From Ascaris suum (lineage: Eukaryota > Nematoda > Chromadorea > Rhabditida > Ascarididae), in contig CM024189.1 of NCBI GenBank assembly GCA_013433145.1, positions 1,736,001-1,800,000 on the forward strand: DNA of 64,000 nt. The letters run 5' to 3'. A program made the position numbers and the translations under genes. A model generated the notes under the pieces. It searched no databases and was not told the origin of the DNA. It saw only the letters and a program-made list of their open reading frames with translations. Below, one piece after another: positions 1 to 13,400 of this stretch; the stretch's first letter is position 1; each line of letters starts with the position of its first letter.

Positions 1-333
1 ATATTAGTGTGAAGCTTTTTTTTTTAAAATATATTGAGTAATTTCTGATCTAATTTTAGGAATACGTTTTCCTTTTTTCATAAAATTGTTCGTATTTTAT
101 AGGCGCAGCATTAGAGTGCATTTCTTCGAATACTATTGAAATACCTATTTAAAAAATTTTTCTCATTAAAACGTTTCTCTTTTCCAATTTTTTTTTTTTT
201 ATTGTCGACAGATTGCACTATTGCTATTCTATTTATTTCCTTACATTTATTTCCACACAATACTTCGTGGGTGGTCGTTGTTGTTTTTTTTTAACGAAAG
301 TAATTTTTTTTTGAAGGAAATATTTTCTTTTAG
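1..333. other. upstream spacer of sec-61.B
   Basis: T-rich sequence with several homopolymer T runs and no coding signal. The candidate trans-splice acceptor (TTTTAG, ending at 333) closes it. A promoter cannot be placed from sequence alone. Confidence 0.5.
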
Positions 334-383
334 TGTAGCTTGATTGGACTATCGTTCATTGAATCCGCAAGTAGTGATTCGTG

Positions 384-2071
384 ATGTCAGACACAGGACG
401 TAGCCCCGGACGCGCAACTCGTACTGGAACTGCTGGTACTGCGGTGCGTCAGCGTCGTGGCGGAACCACTTCTTCAGGTATAGCTCACTTTGGCCTCTCA
501 TAATGACGGCTATTTACAAAACTTTCAGATTCTCCGTCCATCCTGATACTTCAAAATTTGATTTGAATTAACAAAACGTTGATGAAGTTCCACACATCGT
601 TTTTTGCTCAAATTTGGGTATTTTTTTGCTCCAGCACGTTCTCGATTTGCTATTTCCAACATAAGCCCAGGCTTGCTAGGTGGTGGATAGTGGTGTTTTG
701 TTTCTGGCATAATTTGAGATATTTTCAACTCACAAATGTCGTTGGATAAACGGCGCCGATGTCGAGGACGTTTAGAACATTCCCGTCATATTTGTTTTCA
801 TGAAATTCTTGGCCTAAATCATGACAATCTATCTGTGGGATAATATTAATGATAGAAACGAACAGGGATGAGCGAAAATAATGAAACCTTTATTTCCGAG
901 TAGTCATTTCTTTTCTTAATTTGTGTCTTTTATGTTGATGCAATATTCATTTTATTTTTACGGCGAAAATATTTCAGAAATTTTTCAGTCGAGTTTTTAT
1001 ACGTTAAGTGTCCCAATCATTACAAGTTTTCAGCAGTAGTGATATTCCTATAGGATTTTGTGAAACGCTAACCGCAATCCACAAAAAAAACAAATGGGAG
1101 ACTTTGAAATTGCTCCGAGAGAAACTACCTCATAGGTGGGGTTTTTGTTCTTTCGATGATTCTCTTAACATTGGCGCTGTTCTTTAGTCGGTTTGAAATG
1201 TTGACATATATCAGTGTCATTAATTAATGTTTTCATTCAGGACCGTCGATCACATAAGAAATTCATCATACGAAGCGTCACAAGAATTACACACGAGCGT
1301 TAATAAATAACTAACTGCCTGTTAGATGGGTACAGGGATGTGAGAGAGGGGGAGTAGGGTCAGGCAAATATTAAGCAAGAAAAACTCATCCATTTGTTGC
1401 AATGGAATCTGTTTTCACCAACATTCTTGAAAAAGTTTGATTTTTGCAAAATCCTTTGAGTAAGCAGATCACTCTCACGTAGCCATAAAGAGGCCCACAT
1501 TCGTAGTCAATACTGTCTTGCACTGAGAGATTCGTAGAGCAGCTTACTTTGATTTATCGCAGATAGGTTAGTTGACGTAATATTGTGAGCAAATAGCAGG
1601 TAATTGGCATATTGGCTACTCGATAGCCAGAACGAGTACTAGAGGTTTCTGGTGTTATAGGTTGTTTACCTGATAGTTTCATCTTTCAAGTTTTAAGGCA
1701 TTATGCAGCAGTTTTTTGCTCTCGGTCACATTATTTCGTCATTCATTGTAAGGTGCATAAAATGTCAAAATTTGCATTTTCCTTTCCGATGACCATTATT
1801 TACCCCGACATTTCGTTTTGAGGTTATATTTACTGTATTAAAATTAGTTAATCACCATTATCACTATCGAGTATACATCTATAGTGTTTTAGGTGCTGCA
1901 CGGGCGGCACGTTCCGGCGGCGTGAATAACGGTGGTTTATGGCGTTTCTACACCGAAGATGCAACGGGATTAAAGATCGGACCAGTGCCAGTATTGGTGA
2001 TGAGTTTAGTGTTTATTGCATCCGTATTCGTGCTTCACATTTGGGGTAAATACACCCGTTCGCATCATTGA
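384..2071 (+). CDS. sec-61.B: Sec61 subunit beta (2 exons, complete)
   Basis: Exons 384-477 and 1893-2071 join in phase 1 to give 90 residues. Sec61 beta is the small tail-anchored subunit of the ER protein-conducting channel and works beside Sec61 alpha and gamma. What is seen: a Ser/Gly/Arg-rich disordered N-terminus with VRQRRGG at residues 21-27, the conserved linker [20 protein letters not shown] at 43-62, a single hydrophobic segment at about 62-82, and a short basic tail KYTRSHH. Length and order match the family, where the beta subunit is usually 80-100 aa. The start is the first ATG after a TTTTAG acceptor at 331-333, consistent with trans-splicing and a 50 nt leader. The 1.4 kb intron holds nothing I recognise. 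No canonical AATAAA is seen close to the stop. Identification is very secure. Confidence 0.95.
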
Positions 2072-5000
2072 ACACTTCGTGTGGCTATTCGAACGTCTTA
2101 ATTATTGATGCTTTTCGAGTGGGGGAAATGCGTCGATTTGTAAATTCATTTCGCTTGGTTGGTCTGTAAGGCGTTGCAATGTTTCGCATTGATTTTCACC
2201 TCCGCCAGTTTAAGTATGGGGCGGTCCTTTGGCCATATATATTCATGTAGTGCAGGATCATAAAGATATTTTCGAATTTTTCTAGATAGGAAAAAACAAA
2301 TTTCTTCTTTGAAATCTGTCGATTCTCAAACTGAACTCATTTCTATGAACTTTTATCACTGATCGCTGTGGAGCATATGGTCTCCTTTAGATAGGACAAA
2401 TATCGTTGAGATGCGGTTGCAAACAGCAATTTGCAACAGTAGCGTACAATTTTACATTGCAAACCGGTTGAAAGAGGCGTTGTTTTGAAAGAATTGCGAT
2501 CGTACGAGCATATCATATCATTTTAGCAGATATTTTAATCATTGAGACTGTTTTGTGCTTTTCGTGCGAGCAGTTATAAGAGGTGCAGCGGTGGCCCGAA
2601 TTTGCGGAAAAAATTGCAAAGTTTATTTCGAAAGCTTTTTCACTAAAATCCAAGAAGAGAAAATCGGAAGAATTGCCGACTACTTGCTAATGCAATATAT
2701 TTTGATGTAGTTAAAACTGCTGCGTCTCTCATTGAATAATTTCCGTGATTTCTAAGAAGTGATATGCGGTAATTCTTTTATGGGATGGTTGTTTTCGATG
2801 CGAAAGTCGTTTATTTTTCTTATCATTCATTCGAGAGCATTCATACAACCAATCAATTCATCATTTATTTATTATATTTAACTACTGTTTTATTTACTCA
2901 TTTGTTTCATGTTAACGATAAAAAATTTCCCTTTTGTTGCATGTGAATGCATTCAATTATTATTTTGCTATTTTTCGCAGTTGAAATATCACGAATTTTC
3001 CGGAAGCGAACAGCTGAAAATGTTCGAAAATTGTGCATTTATACTCTATGCATGAATTGTTGACAGTCGTTTATTTCTGTTATTACGGCTAGCAAGAGCA
3101 GAGAGTGGTACTGGCGAGTTTGTATTGATGGCATTTATTAACCTACCCTCACTGATTGGTGTCGAAGGGTGTACAAGCTTATCGAAAGTTGCTGGAGTTG
3201 ACGACATGTCACGTTCGTCGAAGTTTTATTGATCAGTGAAAATAATGAGTTCTCGCCTACTCGTAGGCATGACGGCATACATTGTAGGTTAGGTAATAAG
3301 CTGCACTCAGAGCTCTGAAGTACTGTATTTGATGGCTCTGAGCAGCAGAACAGATCTTCCTTCTTTGATGATGGGATGTGTCAACAAATTGGCTTGCTTC
3401 GAACGCCTCAGGTGGAAGAGAGTCGGTGGTCTTGGCATCTTATACGATTCCTAAGCGCGTTTAAGACGAGTTACCGTAAAGTAGGTTTCTAGAGAGCACT
3501 GCGATATCGTACAACGATACTGGTCACTTAAGTAACGTCCACAATTTCTTAGTTATCAAGGAGGTTGAAAAGTTTGATTCTATGTGAAATCGCGAATTTG
3601 TCTCCAGTTGGTGGCCACAAAAGATGAGGGGTGTTCGCATTTTATAGTCTCCTTTATACACCGCTCAGATTTGACGGGGAAGTATTAAAACAAAATGGCA
3701 ATTATTTTGTAAGGGAATAGTTTAAAATATTTCAAACTTCTTGTGTCCATGAACTGCTTAAAAACTCATTTTGTGGGTTTTTACCGTTTCATTAAAGGTG
3801 TCCCATAGTGACCTGCTTGCTATACCAAATTGATTTATCTCAAATGTTTTGTTGATGCCAAAGGAATTCATAACTTTTAGTTAGTATCCGATGATCGTAC
3901 TTGAAAGATGTATGTTCGGTGGAGGTGCTATCTTCGAAAATATGAAGAAATACACAAGTACTCCTGCAAATTGTGACGAAAAAATGCGGGAAAATCCACG
4001 AAAGAAGTGTGGACGAAAAAGTTTATGGGGAACCATTATTGAAATTTATTGAAGAAATTATTCCAGTCATAGTTTGCTGGCCACTGGCAGTTCATAGAGA
4101 AACTCAGTGAAAGCTCATTTTTGCAAAGATCTTCAGGAGAACTGTATGGAGACCCGAAACATAACCCATCCTAAAGTCGTCTGACCTGATAGCCCGATAA
4201 GAACCTTTAACATTTTCGGCAGAATATAGGTTAATCGAGGCCGCATCGTGTGTGTTCTCCAGTAGTTTCCTCACTCGAGCCCTCTACTTAATGTTCCAGG
4301 TAAAGCCCCGAAGCACTTTTTCTTGCTTAACTGCTGATAGCAGGACTTTTGAAAGTTGAATAGGGAAAGAGAAGGGTCAACGGCACGTGGGAGGGTGTGC
4401 TCATAGTAGAGCGTCGTTCTGCACGATACATTTTCTCCACAGGTTCGTCCGGCCGCAACTAAGCGTGTATAAATGGTTTAAACCTTGCCTTCTTTCCTCC
4501 GCCTTCCTTTCGCGTTCGCAGGAATTAAAGAGCACCGGATTATGTCATAGCTTTTCTCTCCGGTAAAATTCCCTGCGATCTACCAGAAGCTAATGCATGA
4601 GGCGTTCGTTTATTTCACGATTTTTTTTTTCTCAAATGTTGTTGAAACTACGTGTAAATTTGCAGTTGGCAGTAAGGTGGAGATCGGTCTTGTCAAGCCA
4701 CACAGAAAACATTGCTGTCTCAGAGGTAAAACGTTTCATCCAAAGAGGTGGTTCTTACTGCCGAAATAAATAAAGAATAAGCAAACGTTATGGAAATCTA
4801 TATAGCGATTAGTTGTAACTTTTTTCGTTCGATTCACCGAGACTCTAGGACGATTACACTTCAACTGGAAGCACTAATCAAAATGATGCAAATTTTTTTT
4901 CGCAATTCTTCAACATGGTTTGCAATTTCAATGTCTTTAACCTAAACTTGTAAAATGCAATGGAAAACGTGCAAATATGATTCGTAATGCGTTCAACGCA

Positions 5001-7437
5001 ACAAATTCATTTCAAATGCCGTATATGCTCAATAGGTTGAACAAGAGATTTCCGAGTTAAATTCCAACGAAACAAATTTTCCACTGTTTTCATCGATCTA
5101 CGAATTTAGAAACGCTAAAGTTCATTGTATCATATGTATATGCATATATGCCCGTATCATATTGCAAATTGTTACATAGACAAATGTCATTAGGGGAACA
5201 AGAAAATATTGTGCTTTGATTTGTTTGATTTATTTGCTTGCGATTTGTTTTTTCTAGTTATTATTATTTATTGAATGCACAGTTTTGTCTTATTGTGCAA
5301 TCCCTTAGTTGGGTTTAAAAAATTTTAGCGTGTAATAAATTCGATAGTCCCCATCGCGTCCATTCAAATGATATTTGAGTCGTTTATGTTGCACTCGATA
5401 AAAGGCTCTGATGAAATTTCGAACCGTTTCGTTAATGAGTGACAGATGAACCAATTCAAACCAAAAGATCTTTTAGTTTCACGTCATCGCTAGAAGGTTC
5501 CTAACAAGGGTGTCGGATGCTGACGAATCGATTTATCGTTGATTCGTTAGAGGAAAGGTCGGGACTTACTCTACTACCGTCGTCCCGATGAGAGCTGCAC
5601 GGAGTGGGCTCGGTAGGACGAAGCGAAGCAGTCTGATCGGAACGTTAATAATAGTGATGGCGCAGTAAGCAACATCAAATTATATTTCCTGTAGTAGATC
5701 TTCCAATATGCGCTGTGGCGGTTATTAAGATGGCTGTTATAGCAGTTATAGCAGTTATAGGTTATTCCGCTAGCAGGTATTGTGCTAACGGCTATGGTAA
5801 CTATAGCAAGCATTCCACTAGCTTTTACGCTTGATGCGATAGAAATTATAATTAAACGGTTGCTGACAAACGTGTATCTTATCATAATATATATTTTTTG
5901 AATTGTTTCGTTGACAACAAGCATTATTTACTAAAGTAAATTTTACATTATACTCTATAATGGTTTCCCTTCTTGAAAATTGCTGCAAAACAGCAAACTT
6001 AACAACAGCATGCTGTAAGATTTAGCGCTGCTAGAATATTACAATTTTGAGCGATCCCACCACGGGATTTATGCTTGCTGTATAGAATTTTGCCAGCGCT
6101 CATTGCATAGACGATAGGCGTGTGGGAGTGCTGCAGTAGCAAATTTTTCTATTTTTGGTTGATTTTTGACAAGGTTGAACGAAGGTGATACGGGGGAAAG
6201 GAGGGGAGGTGCACCTAAGCAAAAAATGGTCATAGGGTATTTTGCATGTTCAACAGGAGGTCGGCGCTTTACAAACGAACTGGAAATTGGAAGGACGAAA
6301 ACCAATGATCTAGCATTCGCTTTTATAGGTTACCTTTCAAATCCCTTGTTCAGTGCTCTCAAAGCCGTCAACTTGGAAGTTATTACACCTGTTCTAACGG
6401 CCCTCTTGGGGAACTTGTTCTCGGCTTTTGTGTTTCGTAAAAGAATTTGAACACAAAAAAGATACGTGGAAAGGAAGCTTTGACGATATATTGGCATAGT
6501 ACATTACAGTGGAATGATAGTGGTTTGAATTTGAAAAACGCGAATGTAATATGGTTTTATTAAAAGAGTCGCGATGAGACATAGTTGTTCTAACACGGTG
6601 TAATTCATTATGCATATGCCAGTGCAAACACAGGTGAATGCTGCTGCTTTCTATCGTTTGAACGCCTCACCGTCTTGAAGCTAGAGAATATTGCGGCGTG
6701 CTAGGTCACCTTCATTCTCCTTTTGAGAGTTTCCTGATTTTAATAGCACAGAAAGTAAATAGGGACCAAGAAATACCAAGAAATTCTGCTGACCTTTCTC
6801 AGCCGGGAAAGACTTGACCTTTTTTGCGACTTACAGGAAGTTCGGAAGAACAGACCGTTTAAAATGTTCATTTAGTGCCAACGAATACTGACTGAATTTG
6901 GGGGGAAGTCTATCGCCACAGAGTAAAGTGGATGGAACGTCGATCGCCTGTCGAGTGTTCGTCCTTACGTGTTGATTTTAGGCGCTTCTTCCGAATAGCG
7001 CTTTCGGCGAACTGTAGACATTCATCCATGCCCACGGCTGCATGTGTTGGTAGTTGTAGACGATGGATGCTTTTTTTCCATTCTTTCTACCTAATAATTT
7101 TCAATTTTAATGGAGTTGGGGCGTTTTACCCACCTTCCCGGATCGACGGCAAAGGTTTAACTCGTTGCTTTGAAACGTTTGGTGGATGGTTGGAGCCACA
7201 TGTTGGCCATGAGGACCACATTTTATGCGATGAAGAGGATCACAATTGTCGGCTGTTGCGAGTAGCTCCTTTATTAATCCCTTTCTATGTGCTGCTTTGT
7301 CTTCGGCACTTCGCATTCTTGGTGTTAATATTTAGATGAGAAGATGAGGCCTTTACTGTAGCAATATGAGCGTTTTTGTTTTGATTGTGTTTACTATAAT
7401 TTCTTTATGAGTATAGTAATATGGTGTCGGTTTACAG
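2072..7437. other. 5.4 kb intergenic spacer
   Basis: No exon chain or recognised domain was found on either strand. Around 5727-5761 there is a short imperfect direct repeat of the TTATAGCAG motif. Between 6932 and 7339 both strands are open for 70-135 codons, but no splice-consistent partner exons or family match could be found, so no gene is called there. Confidence 0.5.
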
Positions 7438-7452
7438 ATGAAGCAATTTTAA
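7438..7452 (+). promoter_or_regulatory. 4-codon upstream ORF overlapping the nsun-1 start (TAATG)
   Basis: A TTTACAG acceptor ends at 7437. The first ATG immediately after it (7438-7440) opens a frame of four codons (M-K-Q-F) that stops at TAA 7450-7452. The last A of that stop is also the A of the ATG that begins the long nsun-1 frame (7452-7454). If the mRNA begins at this acceptor, ribosomes must either leak past the cap-proximal ATG or re-initiate at the overlapping start. The arrangement is read directly from sequence; its regulatory role is inference. Confidence 0.5.
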
Positions 7453-10400
7453 TGACTCATTCAGAAGCGACAACGATGATAAGTGAAACGTCAACAGCAA
7501 GCAAATTGACGCTGAAAAAATTTGGCAAAAAGAGGCAATTGGATTCGGTTGGTGTTTATTTTCTCTCTTTGAATGTCATTGCATTGCCCTATTCGGTTTT
7601 TAATTCTATATTCATTGTAATTTATGCTTTTAATGCTTGAAAATGTGCAGCAAATAACATATTTCTATTTGAGTTAAACTTATTTATTTGCAGACAGCTT
7701 CCTCAACAAAGAGCAACAATTCGATGAAAGTGAAGAGGAAAAAAATGAAGAAAAAGGCTATAAAATCTGCTACTGCTGCTGTTATTCCCGATCATCATTT
7801 GAATATGAAAAAGCGTCGAATGGAGAATTTTGTCGATGAAGTATGTCGCACATTGTGATCTTCAATTTTTTTCTTTTATATCTTGCATCCTTTGTTCGCA
7901 GATAATGGAACTGCATCTCCATTCTTTCTCGTAAGGTTAAGAATAGCCAAGTGAGACTGGCTTAGATGAAGAGATAGTCGTGTGATGACTAATTAGTTGG
8001 TGGTCTATTTCTTTCTACATTATAATAACTCCTTCTACTCTATCCAGTATGCGTTTTTATGTGGCTGCGTTGATTGCGTTGTTTTTTTTTTTTTTAAATA
8101 TAGGGTACCTTTATTACAGCATTTCTACTAATTCCACCTTGATAATTGATGAAATTTTTCTGCTTCAATTTAATGTTGGCATTGAATATTTGTTTTGGAA
8201 AAATTATTATGATAGGGTTTCATCATTCGAATTTTTCACTGCTATAAAGTGTTTTCGCAACAATTGAGATATCGAATGATTGAGTTTTTTTAGACGATAT
8301 CTGAAGGAGATGAAGAAATGAAATCGATGATGAAGTCGAGAAAAAAGAAACAAAGAAATAAAACAAAAACAACAAAGGTAGTTTTTTTTTTCATCATTAT
8401 TTTCTATACCTGATGCATTTATTGTTTTATACTGAGAGTTGCCAATTTTTTCTATATATATTTTTTAAATCAAACTCTAAATTTTTATATATTTTAATGG
8501 CCAAAATTTTATAGTCTTTTTTTTTGATGTATTTACTTATTAGCTATTCTAATAGTTTTACACTCAAAAACTTCTTTTTATATGATATGATATATTAAAA
8601 TAGTTTTGCAAATCCAATAGTAACACGAATAATGAATTTTTTTTTTCGCATGAAGTTTTCGCGTTTAATATGTCAACCATTAACAAATGAACCATTCGAA
8701 AGTTTTTTTTTTTTTTTGCAGGTGAGTGTATTAAGAACAGGTAAGAGAGCACTGGTTTAGGTAGGAAGATGTTAGCAGTTTTTTAAATGAGAGATATCTG
8801 TTCACTTATAGCAGTTTCTTTTTGAGGAATCACCTCAATTAATGCCAACAACTTCATCGCCTGAAGCATCGAGCAATGTCGGAAAGAAACCGTTGAAGAA
8901 GGCAGCTCGAGAACGGAAACGTGATAAGAAACCGATGGACCTCTTTGATGTACGTTTCTGCTTCTTTTTATGCCGGTTTTTTTTTCAGTAAATATTGCAC
9001 GCCAATACTCATTAGCGATTTCATTCCTTTGCGTTAGTCTTGAACCGCAAATTGATCTATATTTAAAAAATTATAACGATAGGCCATTAGCTGTCGATCC
9101 AGAAAAATGCAGCATCAAGCCAAAGGGATACATTTGTTATTTTCACTATGGGGTGGGTGAAAGAGATTTGGAAGTGGTTCTTTTCTGCGTGTTTTAGGGA
9201 AAAAAGAGGGTTATCGTTATTCTTAAGAAGAGAGAAGGACATTTGGGTGTTGTAATTTAGTGAACTTTGGAGATGAGTTATTGACGTATCGAACTTATTT
9301 TTGCTTAGCTCTGAGGTTTAGTAACTTCTTACTGCTTAAGTAAATGTTGGACCCACATATTCGGATCTAAAGATGGGCATAACATTGAAACTAATTGCAG
9401 CTTATATGATATAAATATAATTTCTGTCACTTATATCTTCTCTTCTTTGAGACCTATTTTATTGAACTTTTTAAAATTAATGTACCGCTTCATTCGCAGA
9501 TTCTAGGCTTTGAAGCGGCATTATATTTTTGAATTGGTTGAATATGTGCTTGATTGACTTTCATTGATTGAGTTGGTACACTTTCACGTTTTCTTGAAAA
9601 AGAGCATTTCTATCGTGATTTCGCTGTTAGAGAGAGCGATAATTGTAACTGATGCTTCATAGGCTAACGGAGGGATAGGCAGAGGATGATGGAGGTATTG
9701 TTATGTCTGAAACCATCTGCTGTATTAGCACAGTTATTACGTTTACGTTTACAGCTCGACTGTTTAAATTCACATAAAAATGATACTGATGCATCGAGAA
9801 TGTAAAGCATATAACCGTATTAGTGGTTTCTTCCAGGCCATATTTTACCAGCCAGTTTCCATCGTTTAGAAAAATGAACCTAGGCTTTATGCCCGTGGAT
9901 CAAGCACTTAGGCCATTGAGCTACGACAGGATGTCGCACTAGGATATAACAACCAAAAATATTGTTTTACCTGGTCAGCATGCTTGATGCGATAGCAATT
10001 TTTATAGTCGGATGAGGATGAGGTAATGGATACGCATGAGGAGAGGAGTGATGGAGCAGGATTCAATACTTCCGAGATTAATGATATTGGCGGTTAGTCA
10101 TGTTGTTTCAGTTCGTCTATTTTGCACTTTCTTTTTCGGTTGGGGCTAACTCGGCGTCACCTCAAAGACCGACATTCGTCATTTTGCTGCTTGCATGGAT
10201 AGCAATTTTAGGGCAGGGAGTTTTTCGATATTGTGCTTGCAGAGTATGGTGCTTTCTGGCATCTGACATTTTGATCTCTATCTTTGTAAACTCCTTCAAT
10301 TTAAAAGAGCCGATGATTCAATGAAATGCTAATTAGGTGCAATGAACTTAGAGTTTTTCTCATAGAGATTGTGGTGAGGAAAGGGGGGGGGGCGGGGGGG

Positions 10401-13400
10401 GGATGGGGAGGTAAGAGAGAAGGTTCTTGAGTGATTCGCTGTGAGCATATACTAAAACGAGATTTTCCTAGCGGTAGTAGTGTTTTGTAGATCTGCACTT
10501 GCAATCTGTGGGTTCATTAAGCACTTGCAACGTGTTTAGCGGTTCCATGAGGAGTGCAGTTATCACGAATTCCTCTTGTACTAAAAAGAATTTTGCATGT
10601 CTCATATCGTGCTTCTCCTAGCCGCGATTCAACCGAATCCCAAATTTAGCAGTCAGAAATTGTCCCTGGAACTATTGTAGGCCTCTTTTAATGTTTTTAT
10701 ATTTTGCCAAATGCTCTAAAGCACGGTATGGATTCCCGATTGGCTGTGATTTAGCTGAAATCGAAGAGCGCTCAAATACTTTCGTCCGTATGAAAAGTTC
10801 AGTTTTTGCCGGATGCGTTTGCAGTGTCCTTTATGTGGGCGGTGCGGGCTACGGTAACTTGTGATTGTCCTTTCGGCTCACTTTCGAATGTCGCAGTGGC
10901 ACACTGTACTTGTGTCTCTTTTTTAGTAGACGTGAAGCCTATTACATCTTTAATTGTTGTCGACTTTGATAACACTGCCAAAGTAATATTGAGCTGCTTA
11001 GTAATAACAGAGTTATCTCTTCTCTTTGTAACATCAGATATGCAAATTTATGAGCTGATTGTAATTCAAATTTGCTCATAGAAAGTGAAAATGATGAGGA
11101 TCGAGATGATTTCTCGTCGGATGAGAGCGATGACGAGACGCTTCCAATCGAAAAGAAGTCGATGAAACTGGAGAAGAGGGCTGCCGAAGATGAGTGCGTT
11201 TTTTAATATGGTGCTTTAACTTTGAGCTGGGTCGTATTTGAAGTACACCTCAAATATTATTAGCTTGAGGATAAAGATAAAAGCAAAAAAAAAGGAGCGA
11301 TGGTAGTTAAATCGTTGAACTGCTGGATTTCCGAGTCATAAATATCCGGATCTGTTAGGTCACTTGGTCGGTCCACATATTGTTTAGAAACGTGACTCGT
11401 AGTGCGGTCACCACTAGTGGATTTCTTGTTGTCTTTTTTCACAGCTTTCCTTTTTTTTTTCTTGAAAGGAGTGGAAGCGACCCGAATAGGTATGGCTTAT
11501 TCTTCTTGAATTAGTGATGTAAATTGAATGCACTGCTAGTCGTCGTTTTTTTGAAGTGTGTCGCAGTCGATGAGTATTGCATCTGAAGTGAAACTAATGT
11601 ATATGTACTGGAAAAAGACTCAATGTTGGGTGGTTTCTTCCGGTATATTAGGCCACCGGGCAGCACTGAAAAGAGCGTTTTTTTGCCACATAACGAAGTA
11701 TTTGCTTCCACATTTGTGGTACATTAGAAAGTGAGGAATTTGTAGCTAATTATTGATACCAAGTTATTGGTAGGTGATGTTCGCCTCTTGTTGCATTTCA
11801 CTCTAGAAGTTGATTTTGACCTTCTAGAAGTAGTTGGTTGTACAGCGTTCATATTATGCATGGAATATCTACCGTGATTTGATGTGAACACTGTGGTTTG
11901 TATTCGCTTCAAAAGAAAAGAAGGGAAAATGTTGCCTTGAAATAAGATGCACTGTTTAAGGAAGCTGGCTGAAGAAGAACTGCAATTGAATCTCGTCAAC
12001 GCAGAAACATATAAATTACCAACGATAGAGGAAGTGGAGAGGGAGATGAAAACGGCACCCAGTTTACAAATAATAAAACAGCGAATCGCTGACGTCTTCC
12101 AGGTATTGGGCGATTTTAAGAACAGGCGTGAGCAAGGCCGGTGAGTTGTAGAATTTTATTGGTATTTATAGGTTGTGAAATACACTTACTGCAGTATACA
12201 TACCATTATGAGTAGACTCATCTGGTGGCTACTTACGCTGCTATGAATACGTATCAGTGAATTTCTTTGTAAATCTTCTGATTAACTACGAATTAACTGT
12301 TGGCTACTTAAATTCATTTTTTTTTTTGCAAACCTTCTTCATTGTTGCTTAGATTATCTGCTGTTTTTTTTTTTTTTTTTTTCACAGTGGAACTCCACTG
12401 TTTGAGTGGTCCATAAATTTTTTGCTGTTTTTTATTGATCTTTTGCATTGATTTTTGGAGGTGAATTAATTAAGCGTTAATGCTTGGATGCGGAATGTCG
12501 TTTGCTTTTTTCAGGAGTCGGGAAGAGTATATGACTATATTGTTGAAGGATCTTTGCACGTATTATGGCTATAACGAGTACCTTATGGGGAAATTTATGA
12601 ATTTATTCCCCAGTGGTTCTGAAGTATGTGTTTCTTTAGTGCTTCACTTTTGCTGCCATCAACGAGAGTGTGGGGAACTTTTTCGTATACGAATACATTA
12701 GAGTTGTACGGTTGAAGTAAGCTGGTTTGCGAACCGTTCGAGCCATTCGTTCAGTGTGTTGAATGAGGAATTGTGGATGCTTCGAAGCTATATCCGGAGC
12801 AGAGAGCGAACCTGGTTCATTGACGACTGAAGGTATCGCTGTAGCACTAGGTCCTGTGTCGTAGTCTGAGGATTGTCGTGTTCTTTTTTTCGGAGGAAGT
12901 GGTATGGAAGAGGAGGGATTATGGGAGCAATTTATAAGATGCTTCTTTACCGATGGGACAGTTATAGGAGAGACTAAGTGGGTGCATGAATTTTTATTCA
13001 TTGCGTTGATTATTACTGAAGAAGAAACATCATTGCAGCTAATGCAATTTTTGGATTCGAATGATCAACCGCGTCCAGTTACAGTGAGGACGAATTCGTT
13101 GAAAATCCGTCGTGGAGAACTCGCCAAAATGCTTATTAATCGGTTTGCTATTATATTTAAGTTTAAGACAATTGCAAATCATGCAAAACTCTGAATCTTA
13201 AAAAGAATGGCTAGTAACGGTCGGCCATAGTTAGACTAATACAGATGTGTACTTAAAGAGTGAGTGAGCTACAAGGATGGAGAAGATAAATGTGACATCT
13301 TTTGTACGAATCGTACTTGGTTAAAATATAAGAGCATGCGAAGTGTGATTCATAGAATCGATGCAGCTATTGAGTGCCCACAATAAGGGCGCAATAATAT

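Noticed and set aside
5574..5924. 116-codon open frame on -
   Set aside because: It translates the TTATAGCAG short repeat (YNCYNCYN) and low-complexity sequence; it looks like chance.
6932..7339. 135-codon open frame on + and an overlapping 69-codon frame on -
   Set aside because: Both strands are open, neither peptide resembles a known family, and no phase-compatible partner exons were found. Possible, but not supported.
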